From Deltaproteobacteria bacterium (lineage in GTDB: Bacteria; Myxococcota_A; UBA9160; UBA4427), in assembly GCA_029261855.1 (NCBI GenBank), contig JAJDAN010000003.1, positions 1-64,000 of the forward strand: a stretch of 64,000 nt of DNA. The letters run 5' to 3'. Numbering within the stretch: the first letter of the stretch is position 1; each line of letters begins with the position of its first letter. The position numbers and the translations under genes are program-made. This document shows positions 41,410 through 51,700 of this stretch, piece after piece. The notes beneath the pieces were generated by a model. That model saw nothing but the letters and a program-made list of their open reading frames with translations. It did not search any database and was not told the origin of the DNA.

Positions 41410-42240
41410 TCAGACGCGCTGGAAACGCGGAGGACGCTTCTCGAGGAAGGACTGGACACCCTCCTTGAAGTCGGGCCGCCCGAAGCTGTCCAGCATCAGC
41501 TGGACCGCGTCCGCATGAGCGTCACCGAGCGACTCCGTGAGATGCTGGTAGACCTCGCGCTTCATGATCGCCATCGATGCTGGCGAGCAGTTCTCTGCGA
41601 TGTCTCGCGCGTACGCCTGCACGAAGGGGATCAACTCGTCGTGAGGCAGCACGCGATTCACCATCCCGAGCCGCTCGGCTTCCGCGGCGTCGAACTTCCG
41701 TGCGGACAGCAGCAGGTCCATGGCGTGAGCGGGACCAACCAGACGCGGGAGAATCCAGCTGACCCCCCACTCCGCGATCAGGCCCCGGCGCGAGAAGGCG
41801 GTCGTGAACGTGGCTCGGTCCGAAGCGAAGCGCATGTCGCAGAAGAGCGAGATCGGAATCGCCATCCCGGCGCACGGCCCGTTGATGGCCGCGATGATCG
41901 GCTTCCGGATGGAGAGCAGGTAGGTGTAGGTCCCCCGGTACGACTCGCCCATGGACGGATCACCCGGGTCGGCGTCGAGCTCGGCCGGCACACCGGCGTC
42001 TCGCTGCCCGTCCGAGATCGCCTGCAGGTTCTTCAGGTCCGCTCCCGCGCAGAAGCCCCGACCCGAACCCGTGATCACGATGGCGACGACCGCCGGATCG
42101 GCTTCGGCTCGGCCGAGCGCGTGCTTGACCTCGGCGCCCATGCGATTCGTCCATGCGTTCAGGAACTTCGGACGATCGAGGGTGATCGTCGCAACCGGGT
42201 CCTCGACCTTGTACTGGATCTCTTCGTACGCGGCTTCCAT
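41410..42240 (-). CDS. Enoyl-CoA hydratase/isomerase family protein
   Basis: Crotonase-fold enzyme of 276 residues. The family signature IVITGSGRGFCAGADLKNL forms part of the oxyanion hole, and KPIIAAINGPCAGMAIPISLFCDM carries the second part with the conserved Gly-Pro. In hydratases two Glu residues catalyse water addition; here only one candidate (in GLIAEWGVSWILPRLVG) is evident, so an isomerase or other crotonase activity is possible. There is a typical C-terminal helix. No KstR-like site is upstream of it. Confidence 0.88.
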   Translation of the reverse strand: MEAAYEEIQYKVEDPVATITLDRPKFLNAWTNRMGAEVKHALGRAEADPAVVAIVITGSGRGFCAGADLKNLQAISDGQRDAGVPAELDADPGDPSMGESYRGTYTYLLSIRKPIIAAINGPCAGMAIPISLFCDMRFASDRATFTTAFSRRGLIAEWGVSWILPRLVGPAHAMDLLLSARKFDAAEAERLGMVNRVLPHDELIPFVQAYARDIAENCSPASMAIMKREVYQHLTESLGDAHADAVQLMLDSFGRPDFKEGVQSFLEKRPPRFQRV

Positions 42241-42338
42241 GGAACTCTCCTCGGGCTCGATGTTCTCGGGTCAGGGCGGCGCGCTTGGGTGGAAGGCCAC
42301 CGAGTGTAACCCGCAGCTGTGGTAGCGTCCCGCGTCCG

Positions 42339-43538
42339 ATGCGCCTACGCGTGGTCTCCCTGAACGTCTGGGCCCTGCCCGCGCCCATCGGTCGCTTCGT
42401 GGAAGAGCGCGTGGATCTCATCCTACGCGAGCTCCCGGGGATGAACTGCGACGTCGCGTTGTTCCAGGAAGTCTGGCGCGACGAGGTTCGCGAGCAGATG
42501 CGCGAAGGTGGGCGCCGAGCCGGTTTCGACTACCACTGGTGGCGCCCGGGGCCCGCGAGCGGAGGGAGCGGCCTGCTCGCTTTGTCGCGCTTGCCCATCG
42601 ACAACCCCCGGTTCCGACCCTTCACCCTGTGCGGGCTGCCCCAGCGATTCACGCAGATGGACTACTACTCCGGAAAAGGAGTCGCGCTCTTCACCGTGCG
42701 ACCCGGCGGCCAGCCGGTCGTCTTGTGCAATACCCACTTGCACGCGCGTTATGCGGGCCTCGATGTGGAAGACGACTACATCGGCCACCGCAGCGCCGAG
42801 GTCATCGAGATTGCCGACGAGCTTCGCACCGTCCGCGACCCGATCATCGCCGCCGGCGATTTCAACATGCGAGACGTGGCTCCCGAGTACGAACTGCTGG
42901 GAGGAATGACCGGCTTGACGGACGTGGCGGCGGCGCTCGACGCGCGGCGCCCGACTTCCATGGGCGACAACCCCTGGCGGAGGGACCGCGGCTCCATCAG
43001 CGAGTCCCGCATCGACTATGTCTTCGATCGCGACGGCACCCAGGCCGGAATCGTGCCCCTCGCCGTCGAGCGCGTCTTCGATGAGCCGGTCCCGGTCTCG
43101 GGCCGCGCCGGCGCCTACTCGGACCACGCGGGCGTCCTCGCCGAGTTCGAGATCGGCGGGCCGGGCTCTCCGGCACATCGGATCCCCGCGCGAAGCTTCG
43201 CCCTGGCGCGCGACCTGCTCGACAACGGACGTCGCCGGGCCGAGCGCCGACGAACCGAAGAACGCGTGACCGCCGGTGCGAGCACCGTCGCGGCGATGCT
43301 CGCGGTGGCAGCGACCCGGCGCCCCGGACTCAGCCGACGGCGATTCCTCCGCGCGGCGTTGCTGACGACGGCAGGAGCCGCGCTCTCGACTGCGACGGGG
43401 CTCACCGTCCTGTCGGAACACTACGTCCCCAGGGAGCTGTCGGACTTCGACGCAATCGGGTCGCTGCTGGCGCAGATCGAGACGCGAAACGGCCAGCGGC
43501 CGAGCGAATCTCCTCTGCCCACGGTTTCGCTACGTTGA
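42339..43538 (+). CDS. Endonuclease/exonuclease/phosphatase-family protein with internal Tat-like segment
   Basis: EEP-fold protein of 399 residues from ATG 42339. Residues ~1-270 hold the catalytic fold: SLNVWALPAP, FQEVWRDEVR, CNTHLHARY, AAGDFNMRD, SRIDYVFD and SDHAGVLAEF. Sphingomyelinase-like or other phosphodiesterase activity is possible. Residues ~331-355 read LSRRRFLRAALLTTAGAAL, a twin-arginine-like signal pattern placed near the C-terminus, followed by ~44 residues. There is no N-terminal signal peptide. It may be a C-terminal membrane anchor instead of an export signal. The HAD gene starts five bases downstream. Confidence 0.82.
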   Translation: MRLRVVSLNVWALPAPIGRFVEERVDLILRELPGMNCDVALFQEVWRDEVREQMREGGRRAGFDYHWWRPGPASGGSGLLALSRLPIDNPRFRPFTLCGLPQRFTQMDYYSGKGVALFTVRPGGQPVVLCNTHLHARYAGLDVEDDYIGHRSAEVIEIADELRTVRDPIIAAGDFNMRDVAPEYELLGGMTGLTDVAAALDARRPTSMGDNPWRRDRGSISESRIDYVFDRDGTQAGIVPLAVERVFDEPVPVSGRAGAYSDHAGVLAEFEIGGPGSPAHRIPARSFALARDLLDNGRRRAERRRTEERVTAGASTVAAMLAVAATRRPGLSRRRFLRAALLTTAGAALSTATGLTVLSEHYVPRELSDFDAIGSLLAQIETRNGQRPSESPLPTVSLR

Positions 43539-43542
43539 CCCC

Positions 43543-44217
43543 ATGAGTTACCGGGCGGTCGTCTTCGACCTGGGCGGAGTGGTACTCGGATCCCCCTTGC
43601 ATGCGATCCGTCGCTACGAGGAGCAGCTCGGGCTCGCGCGGGACGCGATCAATCGCGTGGCGGCAGAGACCGCACCCCGCGGCGCGTGGTCGAGACTCGA
43701 ACGCGGCGAGCTTTCGATGGAGGCGTTCTACCCGGCGTTCGAAGCCGACTGCCGGGAGGCGGGACACACCATCGATGCGCGCACCATGTTCGAGTGGATG
43801 GGGGCGGAATCTCAGCCGCGACCGGCAATGCTGGCGGCCATCCGAGCGATCCGGGACCAGGGCCTCCGGGTCGCGGCGCTGACGAACAACTGGGCGAGCG
43901 CCGAAGACGCGGGGAACGACGCAGCACCCGACGACGGCACACGCGCCCTGCGGGAGCACTTCGATGTCTTCATCGAATCCTGCGTCGAGGGCATGCGCAA
44001 GCCCGACCCCCGCATCTATCAGCTGGCGTGCTCTCGGCTCGAAGTCGATCCCACCCAGGCGGTCTTCCTCGACGACATCGGCGCCAACCTCAAGCCGGCG
44101 CGGGCGCTCGGGCTGCGGACCATCAAGGTCGACGAGCCCGGTGCGGCGCTCGCCGAGCTGTCGGAAGCGCTCGGCTTCGCCCTGGAATCCCGCCCGTCCA
44201 GCCTGGCCAGCCGGTGA
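43543..44217 (+). CDS. HAD-superfamily hydrolase
   Basis: Phosphatase-like protein of 224 residues. Motif I is VVFDLGGVVLG with the nucleophile Asp, motif II LTNNW, motif III MRKPDPRIYQLAC and motif IV AVFLDDIGANLKPARALG. The FDxGGV form of motif I is found in HAD proteins related to epoxide hydrolase N-domains and ACAD10. The cap domain is helical. It lies between the EEP-fold gene (five-base gap) and the M48 peptidase gene (GTGA overlap), so three unrelated products share a transcript. The substrate is unknown. Confidence 0.88.
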   Translation: MSYRAVVFDLGGVVLGSPLHAIRRYEEQLGLARDAINRVAAETAPRGAWSRLERGELSMEAFYPAFEADCREAGHTIDARTMFEWMGAESQPRPAMLAAIRAIRDQGLRVAALTNNWASAEDAGNDAAPDDGTRALREHFDVFIESCVEGMRKPDPRIYQLACSRLEVDPTQAVFLDDIGANLKPARALGLRTIKVDEPGAALAELSEALGFALESRPSSLASR

Positions 44218-45941
44218 GCGGCTCTCTGCGCCCGGCGCTGCGTCCCCGGTTTCCGGTCGTTGCCATGGCTGCACTCGTCGCCCTGGTGCTGGCCCCGGGC
44301 TGCACTGCTGGCGGCGGGACGCCGGGTCCGGGCAAGAAGCGCACGATCCTGCTGTCGACGGAGTACGACGACCTGGCGGTGGGCGAAGAGGCGGCCCGGG
44401 AGATCGAAGCCGAGATGGGCATCTACACCGCCCCTGGCCTGACGGAGTATGTCTCGGAAGTCGGGCGGCGACTGGTCGCCTACGCACCTCTCCGCCCCTT
44501 CCAGTACGAGTTCAAGATCGTCGACCAGATGGCGCCGAACGCTTTCGCGCTGCCGGGCGGTCACATCTATGTCTCGCGGGGCCTCCTGGCGCTGGCAAAC
44601 ACCGAAGCCGAGCTCGCGGGCGTGCTCGGTCACGAGATCATCCACGCCGCGGAAAGGCACGCTTCCGCCCAGCAGGAGCTGACGCGGCGGACGAGCCCCC
44701 TGCTCATGCCCTACATCCGGATGGCGCGTCTTGCCGGTTACAGCCGCGACCACGAGCGCGCCGCGGACAAGGGCGGACAGGTGATCGCCGCGCGGGCGGG
44801 CTACGACCCGAGCGGCCTGACCGACTTCCTCAAGCGGCTGGGGGACTCCGAACGATTGATCGTCGGGTACTCGCGCCTGCCGTCCTACTTCGACACGCAC
44901 CCGGGAACGACCGAACGCGTCGCCTCGACCGCCTCGCGCGCCATGACCCTCGACTGGACACCCGACCCCACGCGCCCGAGCGATCCGGGCAGCTACCTGA
45001 CCCACGTCGAAGGTGTGGTGCTCGACGTCGACCCCGCCGAAGGAATCTTCGAGGAGACGGAGTTCATCCACCCGGATCTCGATTTCCGCCTGCTCTTTCC
45101 GCGCGGCTGGAATCTCGTGAACACCCACCAGGCGGTCGGCGCCATCAGCCCGGACGGCAACGCGCGAATCTTCCTCACCCTCGAGCCCCCGCTCAAGAAG
45201 GGAGACCGCGAGGGAAGCGAGCGTGAAGGAGACGGCGACGGCGACGGAGACAGAAGAGGCGAGACGCAGAGCGCCTCCGCATCCGAAGACGCCGAGGAGG
45301 ACGAGCCGGTCACCCCGACCGCACGCGAGGCCGCGGACCGCTTCATGGAAAATCGCGGCGATGAGTTCAACGTGCACATCGAACGGGCGAGCATGGTCCA
45401 GATCGGCGACATCGAGGCCCCGCGGCTCGATTTCCGCGGCAGCATGGGAACGGCGTCCGTCGGTGGCCAGGTGACCTTCATTCCCCACGCGGACTTCGTC
45501 TTCCGGCTGATGAGCGTGGCGACCGCATCGACGTGGAACGACTACGTCGGTCGCGCGCACACCACCGCCCGCACCTTTCGACCGCTGACCGAAGAAGAGC
45601 GACGCTCCGTCCAGGTGTTGCATCTGCGACTGGTCCGCGCAGGGGCACTCGAGGACATCGCCAGCCTGAGCCAACGGACCGGCAACGCCTGGGGGCCCAG
45701 CCGCACGGCGGTCCTCAACGGGGTCTTCGTCGACGCCCGCTTCGCCGAGAACCAGCTCGTCAAGATCGCCCGCGCGGTGCCCTACGTCCCGCGCAGCGGC
45801 GCCGAGCGGACCACGCTCCAGCCGGCCGACGGCGAGACTCCCGACGCCGACACCGATCGGGGCCCCGATACCAATCGGGGCCCCGATACCAATCGCGGCC
45901 CCGATACCAATCGCGGCCCCGCACCCGCTCCCCCGCGGTAG
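44214..45941 (+). CDS. M48-family metallopeptidase lipoprotein
   Basis: Periplasmic lipoprotein of 575 residues from GTG 44214. The signal ends in a lipobox (VLAPGC). The zinc site HEIIH is in GVLGHEIIHAAERHAS (~residue 140), with the downstream Glu in DHERAADKGGQ. The first ~260 residues match M48/BepA-type proteases that act on misassembled envelope proteins. The rest is an extension with an acidic low-complexity stretch (EREGDGDGDGDRRGE), a beta-rich domain and a C-terminal DTNRGP repeat from four 18-bp units. It lacks obvious TPRs. It overlaps the HAD gene by four bases. Confidence 0.88.
   Translation: MSGSLRPALRPRFPVVAMAALVALVLAPGCTAGGGTPGPGKKRTILLSTEYDDLAVGEEAAREIEAEMGIYTAPGLTEYVSEVGRRLVAYAPLRPFQYEFKIVDQMAPNAFALPGGHIYVSRGLLALANTEAELAGVLGHEIIHAAERHASAQQELTRRTSPLLMPYIRMARLAGYSRDHERAADKGGQVIAARAGYDPSGLTDFLKRLGDSERLIVGYSRLPSYFDTHPGTTERVASTASRAMTLDWTPDPTRPSDPGSYLTHVEGVVLDVDPAEGIFEETEFIHPDLDFRLLFPRGWNLVNTHQAVGAISPDGNARIFLTLEPPLKKGDREGSEREGDGDGDGDRRGETQSASASEDAEEDEPVTPTAREAADRFMENRGDEFNVHIERASMVQIGDIEAPRLDFRGSMGTASVGGQVTFIPHADFVFRLMSVATASTWNDYVGRAHTTARTFRPLTEEERRSVQVLHLRLVRAGALEDIASLSQRTGNAWGPSRTAVLNGVFVDARFAENQLVKIARAVPYVPRSGAERTTLQPADGETPDADTDRGPDTNRGPDTNRGPDTNRGPAPAPPR
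45849..45920 (+). repeat. 18-bp in-frame repeat at the peptidase C-terminus
   Basis: Four 18-bp units (GATACCAATCGGGGCCCC type) at 45849, 45867, 45885 and 45903 encode DTDRGP-DTNRGP-DTNRGP-DTNRGP. The last two units share a G-to-C change, which shows a stepwise duplication order. Confidence 0.92.
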
Positions 45942-45958
45942 CGGGCCGAACGGCCGGG

Positions 45959-47011
45959 TCAGTCCGGGTACTCGACCTTGGTTGCCGTCTTGGGAACGCC
46001 CTGGCAGGTCAGCACCCATCCCTGGTCGATCTGTCCCTGGTCGATACCGCCGTCGTTCATCGTCATCTCGACCTCGCCTTCCTTCACCTGTGCCATGCAG
46101 CAGCCGCAATAGGCTTCTTCACAGGCGAAGGGCGGTTCGAGGCCAGCGCGACGAGCCGCCTGCAGGATCGACTCGCCGGGCCCGCAGATGATCTCGGTCG
46201 ACTTGCCGTCGAGTACCACGGTGACGGGAATCCCGCCTTCGGCGTCGGCCGGGGTCGCCTCTCCCAGGGGCAGGTCGTCCGGGGATTCGAAGCGCTCGAT
46301 GAAGATCTGTTGCGCGGGCGCCCCGAGCTCCGCGAGCGCGGCTTCGGCGACGTCCATGAACGGCCCCGGTCCGCAGATGTAGAAGTCCGCGTCGGTCGTC
46401 GCCCCCACGAAGCGCTTTGCGCGCGCGATGTCCACGAAGCCGTCCCGGTCGTCGAGACTGTGCTCGACCTGCAAGCGATCGGGATGGGCGGCGACGAGCG
46501 CATCGAGCTCTGCGCGGAAGATGATCGACCCGCTATCGCGGTTCGCGTACAGCAGCCGCAGAGGCCGCTGCGTCGTCGCGAGGGCGGTCTTGATGATCGA
46601 GATGACCGGGGTGATACCGCTCCCGCCGCTGAAGAGCACGACCGGCGTCTCGGCGGCGGGCCCCTGCAAGCAGAAGACGCCTGCGGGCTTCATCACGTCG
46701 AGAACCGTTCCGACCTCGACCGCATCGTTGACCTGATTCGAGACGCGACCCTCGTCGACGCGCTTGACGGTCACCTTGTGGACGGATTCGGTGACGGGCG
46801 AACTCGCCAGGGAGTAGCAGCGCACCAGCCGCTTGCCGGCGACCGACATCCGGAAGGTCAGGAACTGCCCCGCCTCGTATCGGAAGGTCGACTTCAGCTC
46901 GTCGGGTACGTCGAGGATCAGCGAGCACGCGTCTGCGGTCTCGCGAATCACGTCCGCCACTCGAAGGGAGTAGTAGGGTCCCTCGCTGGGAATGCTCTGA
47001 TCCACGGTCAC
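45959..47011 (-). CDS. KshB-like ferredoxin reductase with C-terminal [2Fe-2S]
   Basis: Three-domain flavin reductase of 350 residues from GTG 47011. It has an FAD domain (VRCYSLASSPV), an NAD(P)-binding domain (FSGGSGITPVISII, ~residue 125, and YICGPGPFMDVAE) and a C-terminal plant-type [2Fe-2S] ferredoxin (CEEAYCGCCMAQVKEGEVE plus a distal LTCQG). This order is shared by KshB (3-ketosteroid 9alpha-hydroxylase reductase), HmpB-like and PaaE reductases. It would pass NADH electrons to an oxygenase. No oxygenase gene is adjacent, but the steroid-type genes in the window make KshB an attractive reading. There is no KstR-like site upstream. Confidence 0.85.
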   Translation of the reverse strand: MTVDQSIPSEGPYYSLRVADVIRETADACSLILDVPDELKSTFRYEAGQFLTFRMSVAGKRLVRCYSLASSPVTESVHKVTVKRVDEGRVSNQVNDAVEVGTVLDVMKPAGVFCLQGPAAETPVVLFSGGSGITPVISIIKTALATTQRPLRLLYANRDSGSIIFRAELDALVAAHPDRLQVEHSLDDRDGFVDIARAKRFVGATTDADFYICGPGPFMDVAEAALAELGAPAQQIFIERFESPDDLPLGEATPADAEGGIPVTVVLDGKSTEIICGPGESILQAARRAGLEPPFACEEAYCGCCMAQVKEGEVEMTMNDGGIDQGQIDQGWVLTCQGVPKTATKVEYPD

Positions 47012-47064
47012 GCGATTGGCTCCGCCCGGATTCACACCTGGAATCGACGCTGACGTCGAAGTTT

Positions 47065-47079
47065 CCCCGAAAAACGGGG
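47065..47079 (-). terminator. Weak hairpin after hemF
   Basis: On the minus strand CCCCG-TTTTT-CGGGG lies 12 bases past the hemF stop. The 5-bp stem is GC-only, but no T-run follows. It may end the hemF transcript or only separate it from the reductase promoter. Confidence 0.35.
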
Positions 47080-47090
47080 GCCGGAGCGTA

Positions 47091-48053
47091 TCACTCGTCC
47101 TCCGACTCGGCGAGCCAGTCACGCGGGCGCAAGAAGTCGGTATAGAGCCGCGCCTCGGGCGTTCCGGGGTCGGGCGTCCAGTCGTAGCGCCAGTGGACCA
47201 CGGGAGGCAGCGAAGCGAGAATCGACTCCGCCCGGCCCGCGACCTGGAGACCGAAGCGCGTGCCGCGATCGTAGACGAGGTTGTATTCGACGTAGCGCCC
47301 GCGGCGGTAGAGCTGGAAGTCTCGCTCCCGCTCACCCCAGGGCTCGTCCTTTCGCCGCCGCAGGATCGGCATATAGGCGTCGAGGAACGCGCCCGAAACG
47401 CTGCGCATGAAGGCGAAGCAGGTCTCGAAGGACGCATCGCCCTGCCCGTCCGAGCCGGGCACCTCGCTCAGGTCATCGAAGAACAAACCCCCGACTCCGC
47501 GCGGCTCGTCCCGATGGGGCAGGTAGAAGTACTCGTCGCATGCCTGCTTCATCTGCGGGTACAGCGCTTCACCGAACGGGAGACACGCGTCTCGGGCGAC
47601 GCGGTGCCAATGGACCACGTCTTCCTCGAAGCCGTAGTAGGGCGTGAGATCGAAGCCGCCGCCAAACCACCAGACGGGGTCGCCGCCAGCTTCGGGGACG
47701 GCGAAGAAGAGCCGCCAGTTCGCGTGACAGGTAGGCGCATACGGGTTGCAGGGATGAACGATCAGGGAGACCGAGACCGCCTGGTACGACCCGCCGGTCA
47801 GCTCCGGGCGGCGCTCCGTGGCCGCGGGCGGCAGCTGCTTGCCGAGGGTATGCGAGAACTGCACGGCGGCCCGTTCGATCACCGCACCGTCCGACAGCAC
47901 CCGCGGTCGCGATCGTCCGCCGCCGGCGCGCGGGATGTCCCGGCGATCGAAGCGCGCGGCGCCATCCTCGGCCTCGAGGGCATCACAGATCGAATCCTGC
48001 AGCTGCTCGAGGTAGCTCCGGACCGCCTCGAGCTGCGGAATGGAATCACTCAC
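47091..48053 (-). CDS. hemF: Oxygen-dependent coproporphyrinogen III oxidase
   Basis: Converts coproporphyrinogen III to protoporphyrinogen IX using O2, in haem synthesis. It has 320 residues. Signatures are [58 protein letters not shown] and [17 protein letters not shown] near the C-terminus. All are strong HemF motifs. Its presence shows that the organism uses oxygen for at least some metabolism. It is nine bases from the stop of the upstream channel gene on the same strand, a likely operon. Confidence 0.96.
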   Translation of the reverse strand: MSDSIPQLEAVRSYLEQLQDSICDALEAEDGAARFDRRDIPRAGGGRSRPRVLSDGAVIERAAVQFSHTLGKQLPPAATERRPELTGGSYQAVSVSLIVHPCNPYAPTCHANWRLFFAVPEAGGDPVWWFGGGFDLTPYYGFEEDVVHWHRVARDACLPFGEALYPQMKQACDEYFYLPHRDEPRGVGGLFFDDLSEVPGSDGQGDASFETCFAFMRSVSGAFLDAYMPILRRRKDEPWGERERDFQLYRRGRYVEYNLVYDRGTRFGLQVAGRAESILASLPPVVHWRYDWTPDPGTPEARLYTDFLRPRDWLAESEDE

Positions 48054-48061
48054 ACTTCGTC

Positions 48062-48754
48062 CTATTCCTCGCCCTCGCCGTCAGCGAGGCGCCGGCCGCC
48101 GGCGAGATTCAGTGCGACGAGACGGGCGACCAGCACCGTCATGTAGATCTGACCGACCACGGCCTCGCCTGCGGCGAGCATGTCCGCGCGGGCGTTCCCG
48201 GGCACCACGTTGCCGTAGCCCAGGGTCGTCAGGGTCACGAAGCTGTATCCGAGGTACTCCGCGTAGTCACCCGCTGTCTCGTGCCCGGCGCGCAGGCCCA
48301 CGACCGACCCGGGCACCAGCTGCTCGAGCAACGCATAGGCGAACGCCCACCAGATCCCCAGGAAGAGGTAGACGGCGAGTGCGCCACAGATGGTGTCGAC
48401 CGAGACGCTGCGCGCGCGGAAGACGTCCCCCAGCACCAGAAAGCCCACATACGCGAAGAACACGAGCCCGAGGACCGAATAGAGGGCCGAGACCGCCGTG
48501 ACCTCGGAGAGCTCGCGGTACAAGGACGTCCCCTGGAGTAGCGCGGTCAGCACGAGCCCGACCACGAGCTGACTGCGGCGCGCCGAGCAGGCGACCACCG
48601 CCGAGATCAGGGTGACGAGCAGCAGCACGTTGAGCGCCAGGGACGCCAGCTCGCCACTCACCACGAACGGACGAAGGAAGAGCAGCATCCCCAGGGCCAC
48701 GAGCAGCTGGGCGTGCCGAACCCGCGCAAAGAGCCCTCGCTTCAAGCTCGGCAT
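48062..48754 (-). CDS. Potassium channel-type membrane protein
   Basis: Membrane protein of 230 residues from ATG 48754. It has about four N-terminal TM helices, then the ion-channel pore: a TM helix ([20 protein letters not shown]), a pore loop with selectivity filter [12 protein letters not shown] and a final TM helix ([20 protein letters not shown]). TLGYG replaces the usual TVGYG. No RCK, cyclic-nucleotide or voltage-sensor domain is visible. It begins five bases after the RND pump stop and is followed by hemF. Likely K+ conduction; gating is unknown. Confidence 0.85.
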   Translation of the reverse strand: MPSLKRGLFARVRHAQLLVALGMLLFLRPFVVSGELASLALNVLLLVTLISAVVACSARRSQLVVGLVLTALLQGTSLYRELSEVTAVSALYSVLGLVFFAYVGFLVLGDVFRARSVSVDTICGALAVYLFLGIWWAFAYALLEQLVPGSVVGLRAGHETAGDYAEYLGYSFVTLTTLGYGNVVPGNARADMLAAGEAVVGQIYMTVLVARLVALNLAGGRRLADGEGEE

Positions 48755-48758
48755 CCGC

Positions 48759-51700
48759 TCAGGGCCCCGTCGTAGGAATCGTCGGCGCGGTCGCCGCGCC
48801 ATCGCGTCGGTAGAGCACCCAGAAGAGCACCGGCACGATCACCATCGTCAGCATCGTGGCGAAGAGCAGCCCGGCGATGATCGTCACCGCCATCGACTTG
48901 AAGAAGTCGTCCATCAGCAGCGGGACCATGCCCAGGGCAGTCGTCGCGGCCGCCATGGCGACGGGCCGAAGGCGACTGGCACCCGAGGCCTTGATGGCCG
49001 CTTCGAGGGGGAGCCCCTCGGACAGCTGCAGATTGATCTCGTCGATCAGCACGATGGCGTTCTTGATGAGCATCCCCGACAGGCTCAAGAAGCCGAGGAG
49101 CGCCATGAAGCCAAAGGGTTGCCCAGTCGCCAGCAGCCCCGCTGAAACCCCGATCAACGCCATCGGAACGCAGAACCAGATGATCGCGGGCTGCCGTAGC
49201 GAATTGAAGAGCCCGACGGTCACGAGAAACATGAGCATGACGAAAAGCGGGATGCTCGCCAGAAGCGGCCCGCGCGCATTCGCCGAGTCCTCGTATTCCC
49301 CACCCCACTCGAGGCGATAGCCCGGAGGGAACTCCAGCGCTTCCACCTGTGGCCGGATCCGCTCGAACAGCACGCTCGCCGGGCCTTGGCGCGGGTCGGC
49401 GAACACCGTGATGGCGCGCATGCGATCCCGGCGGATGATGACCTGGTCCTCGAAGGCCGTTTCGAAGCGCGCGACGACCTGACGCAAGGGGATCATCGCC
49501 TCGGCGGCGGGGCTCCAGATCTGCACGTTGCCGATGGCATCCACGCTCTCCCGGTCCCCGGCAGCAGCCTGCAGGATGATCGGGAGCAGGAGATCGCCTT
49601 CGCGGAAGACGCCGACCGTCTGACCCTCGAAGGCCTGGCGCAGGCTCTCCGCCACGTCGCCGCGGCGAATGCCGTTGCGATTGGCGGCCTGCTCCTCGAT
49701 CACCGGCCGCAGGACCATCACCCGGTTCATCCAGTCCGTGCGGATGGCCTTGGCGTTGGAATCGGACGCCAGGATCGCCTCGGTCTGCGACGCGAGCCCG
49801 CGCAGCACGTCCGCATCGGGCCCCATCAGCCGCGCACGAATCTTGCCGTTGGCGCCGGGACCGAGTTCGAAGGGGTACGCGTAGCTGATCGCCTGGGAGA
49901 AGTCGGAAGCGAGATGCGCTTCGATCTCCTGGCGTAGCGGTCCCATCCGGGTCGGATCTGAGACATCGACGAGGAACTGGACGTAGCCGCTGTTCTGCTT
50001 CTCCGGCGTGTAGGTGAGCAGGAAGCGCAGCCCCCCCTTCCCGACCAGGGAGGTCACGTGCGTGACGCCCTCCAGGCCACTCAGATACGCCTCCACCTCC
50101 TCCGCCTGTCGCGTCGTCTCGTTGATGTCGGTGCCCTGGGGCAACCAGTAGTCGACCATGAATTGCGGGCGCGTCGACGGCGGGAAGAAGCTCTGGTCGA
50201 TGAAGCCAAAGCCATAGACCGCGAGCGCGAAGGCCCCGACCACCACCCCGATCGAGATCGGGCTGAAGCGCATGCAGAGGCCGAGGAAACCCTGGTAGCG
50301 GGCGTAGAAGCCCCCCGCGTAGGGGTCGTCGTCCGCGCTGCCAGACGGCGCCTTCAAGAACATCACGCCCAGCACGGGCGTCACCGTCACCGCAGTCAGC
50401 CAGCTGAAGAGCAGCGACACGAGCACCACCTGGAACAGGGATCGGCAGAACTCTCCGGTGCTGTCGTCCGATGTCCCGATGGCGGCGAAGGCCAGGATCG
50501 CGACGACCGTCGCGCCCAGCAGCGGGAGTGAGGACTGCGCGACCACGTCGATGGCCGCCTGGCGGGCGTTCTGTCCCTTTTGGAGGCGCACGAGGATTCC
50601 GTCGACCACAACGATCGCGTTGTCGACGAGCATGCCGAGGGCGATGATCAGCGCCCCCAGCGAAATGCGCTCGAGAGCCACTCCCCACGGTCTGAGGAAG
50701 ACGAAGCTGCCGACGATCGTGATCAGCAGGATGAAGCCGATCAACAGTCCGCTGCGCAGGCCCATGAAGAAGAGCAGCACGACGACGACGATCGCCACGG
50801 CTTGCAGCAGACTGACGAGGAAGCCGTCGATCGCCTTGACCACCGCGGTGGACTGCAACGAAACGATCCCGAACTCGATTCCGAGCGGGATCTGCCCCTG
50901 CAGCTCCTGCATGCGCTTCGAGAGCAGCTCGCCCATCGCGACGACGTTGCCGCCCGAAGCGGTGGAGATCCCGAGCCCGATGGCGGTGCTGCCGTCGTAC
51001 CGGATGAGCGAGCCGGGTGGCTCGACGTAGCCGCGCCGGATCGTGGCCACATCCCGCAGGCGCACCTCCTTGCCCAGCCCCCGGCTGATGAGAATCTCCT
51101 CGAAGTCCTGCAGGGTCCGCGTCGTGCCCGTCGGCTCGATGGTGATGAGATCGGGGCCGACTTCGACCCGACCGGCATCGGTCACCAGGTTGTACTCGCG
51201 CACCTCCGCAACGATCGAGGCCTCGGAGATGCCGAGGGACGCCATGCGATCGCGGCTCAGCTCGATGAAGATCGCCTCGGTCCGCTCGCCGAAGGTCTCG
51301 ATCTTCGCGACGCCGTCCACGAGCACCAGCTCCCGCCGGAGGAAGTCCACGACCTTCTTGAGCTCGGCGTAGTCGTACTCTGCACCGTAGATGGCGACGA
51401 AGAGCCCGTACACGTCCCCGTAGTCGTCGACGACGATGGACGGCCCGGCGCCCGGCGGCAGGGAACCCTGGGCGTCGCCGACCTTTCGGCGCAGCTCGTC
51501 CCATACCTGCGGAAGCGTGCTCTTGTCGTACTGGTTCCGGATCGACACCGTCAGCGTCGACATTCCCCGGTCGGACTTGGACTCGATCTCGTCGAGCTGA
51601 CCGAGCTGCTGGACGGCCCGCTCGAGCTCGTCCGTGACCTCTTCCTCCACCTCCGCGGCTGAGGCCCCCGGGTAGGGGGTGATGACCAGGGCGTCCTTGA

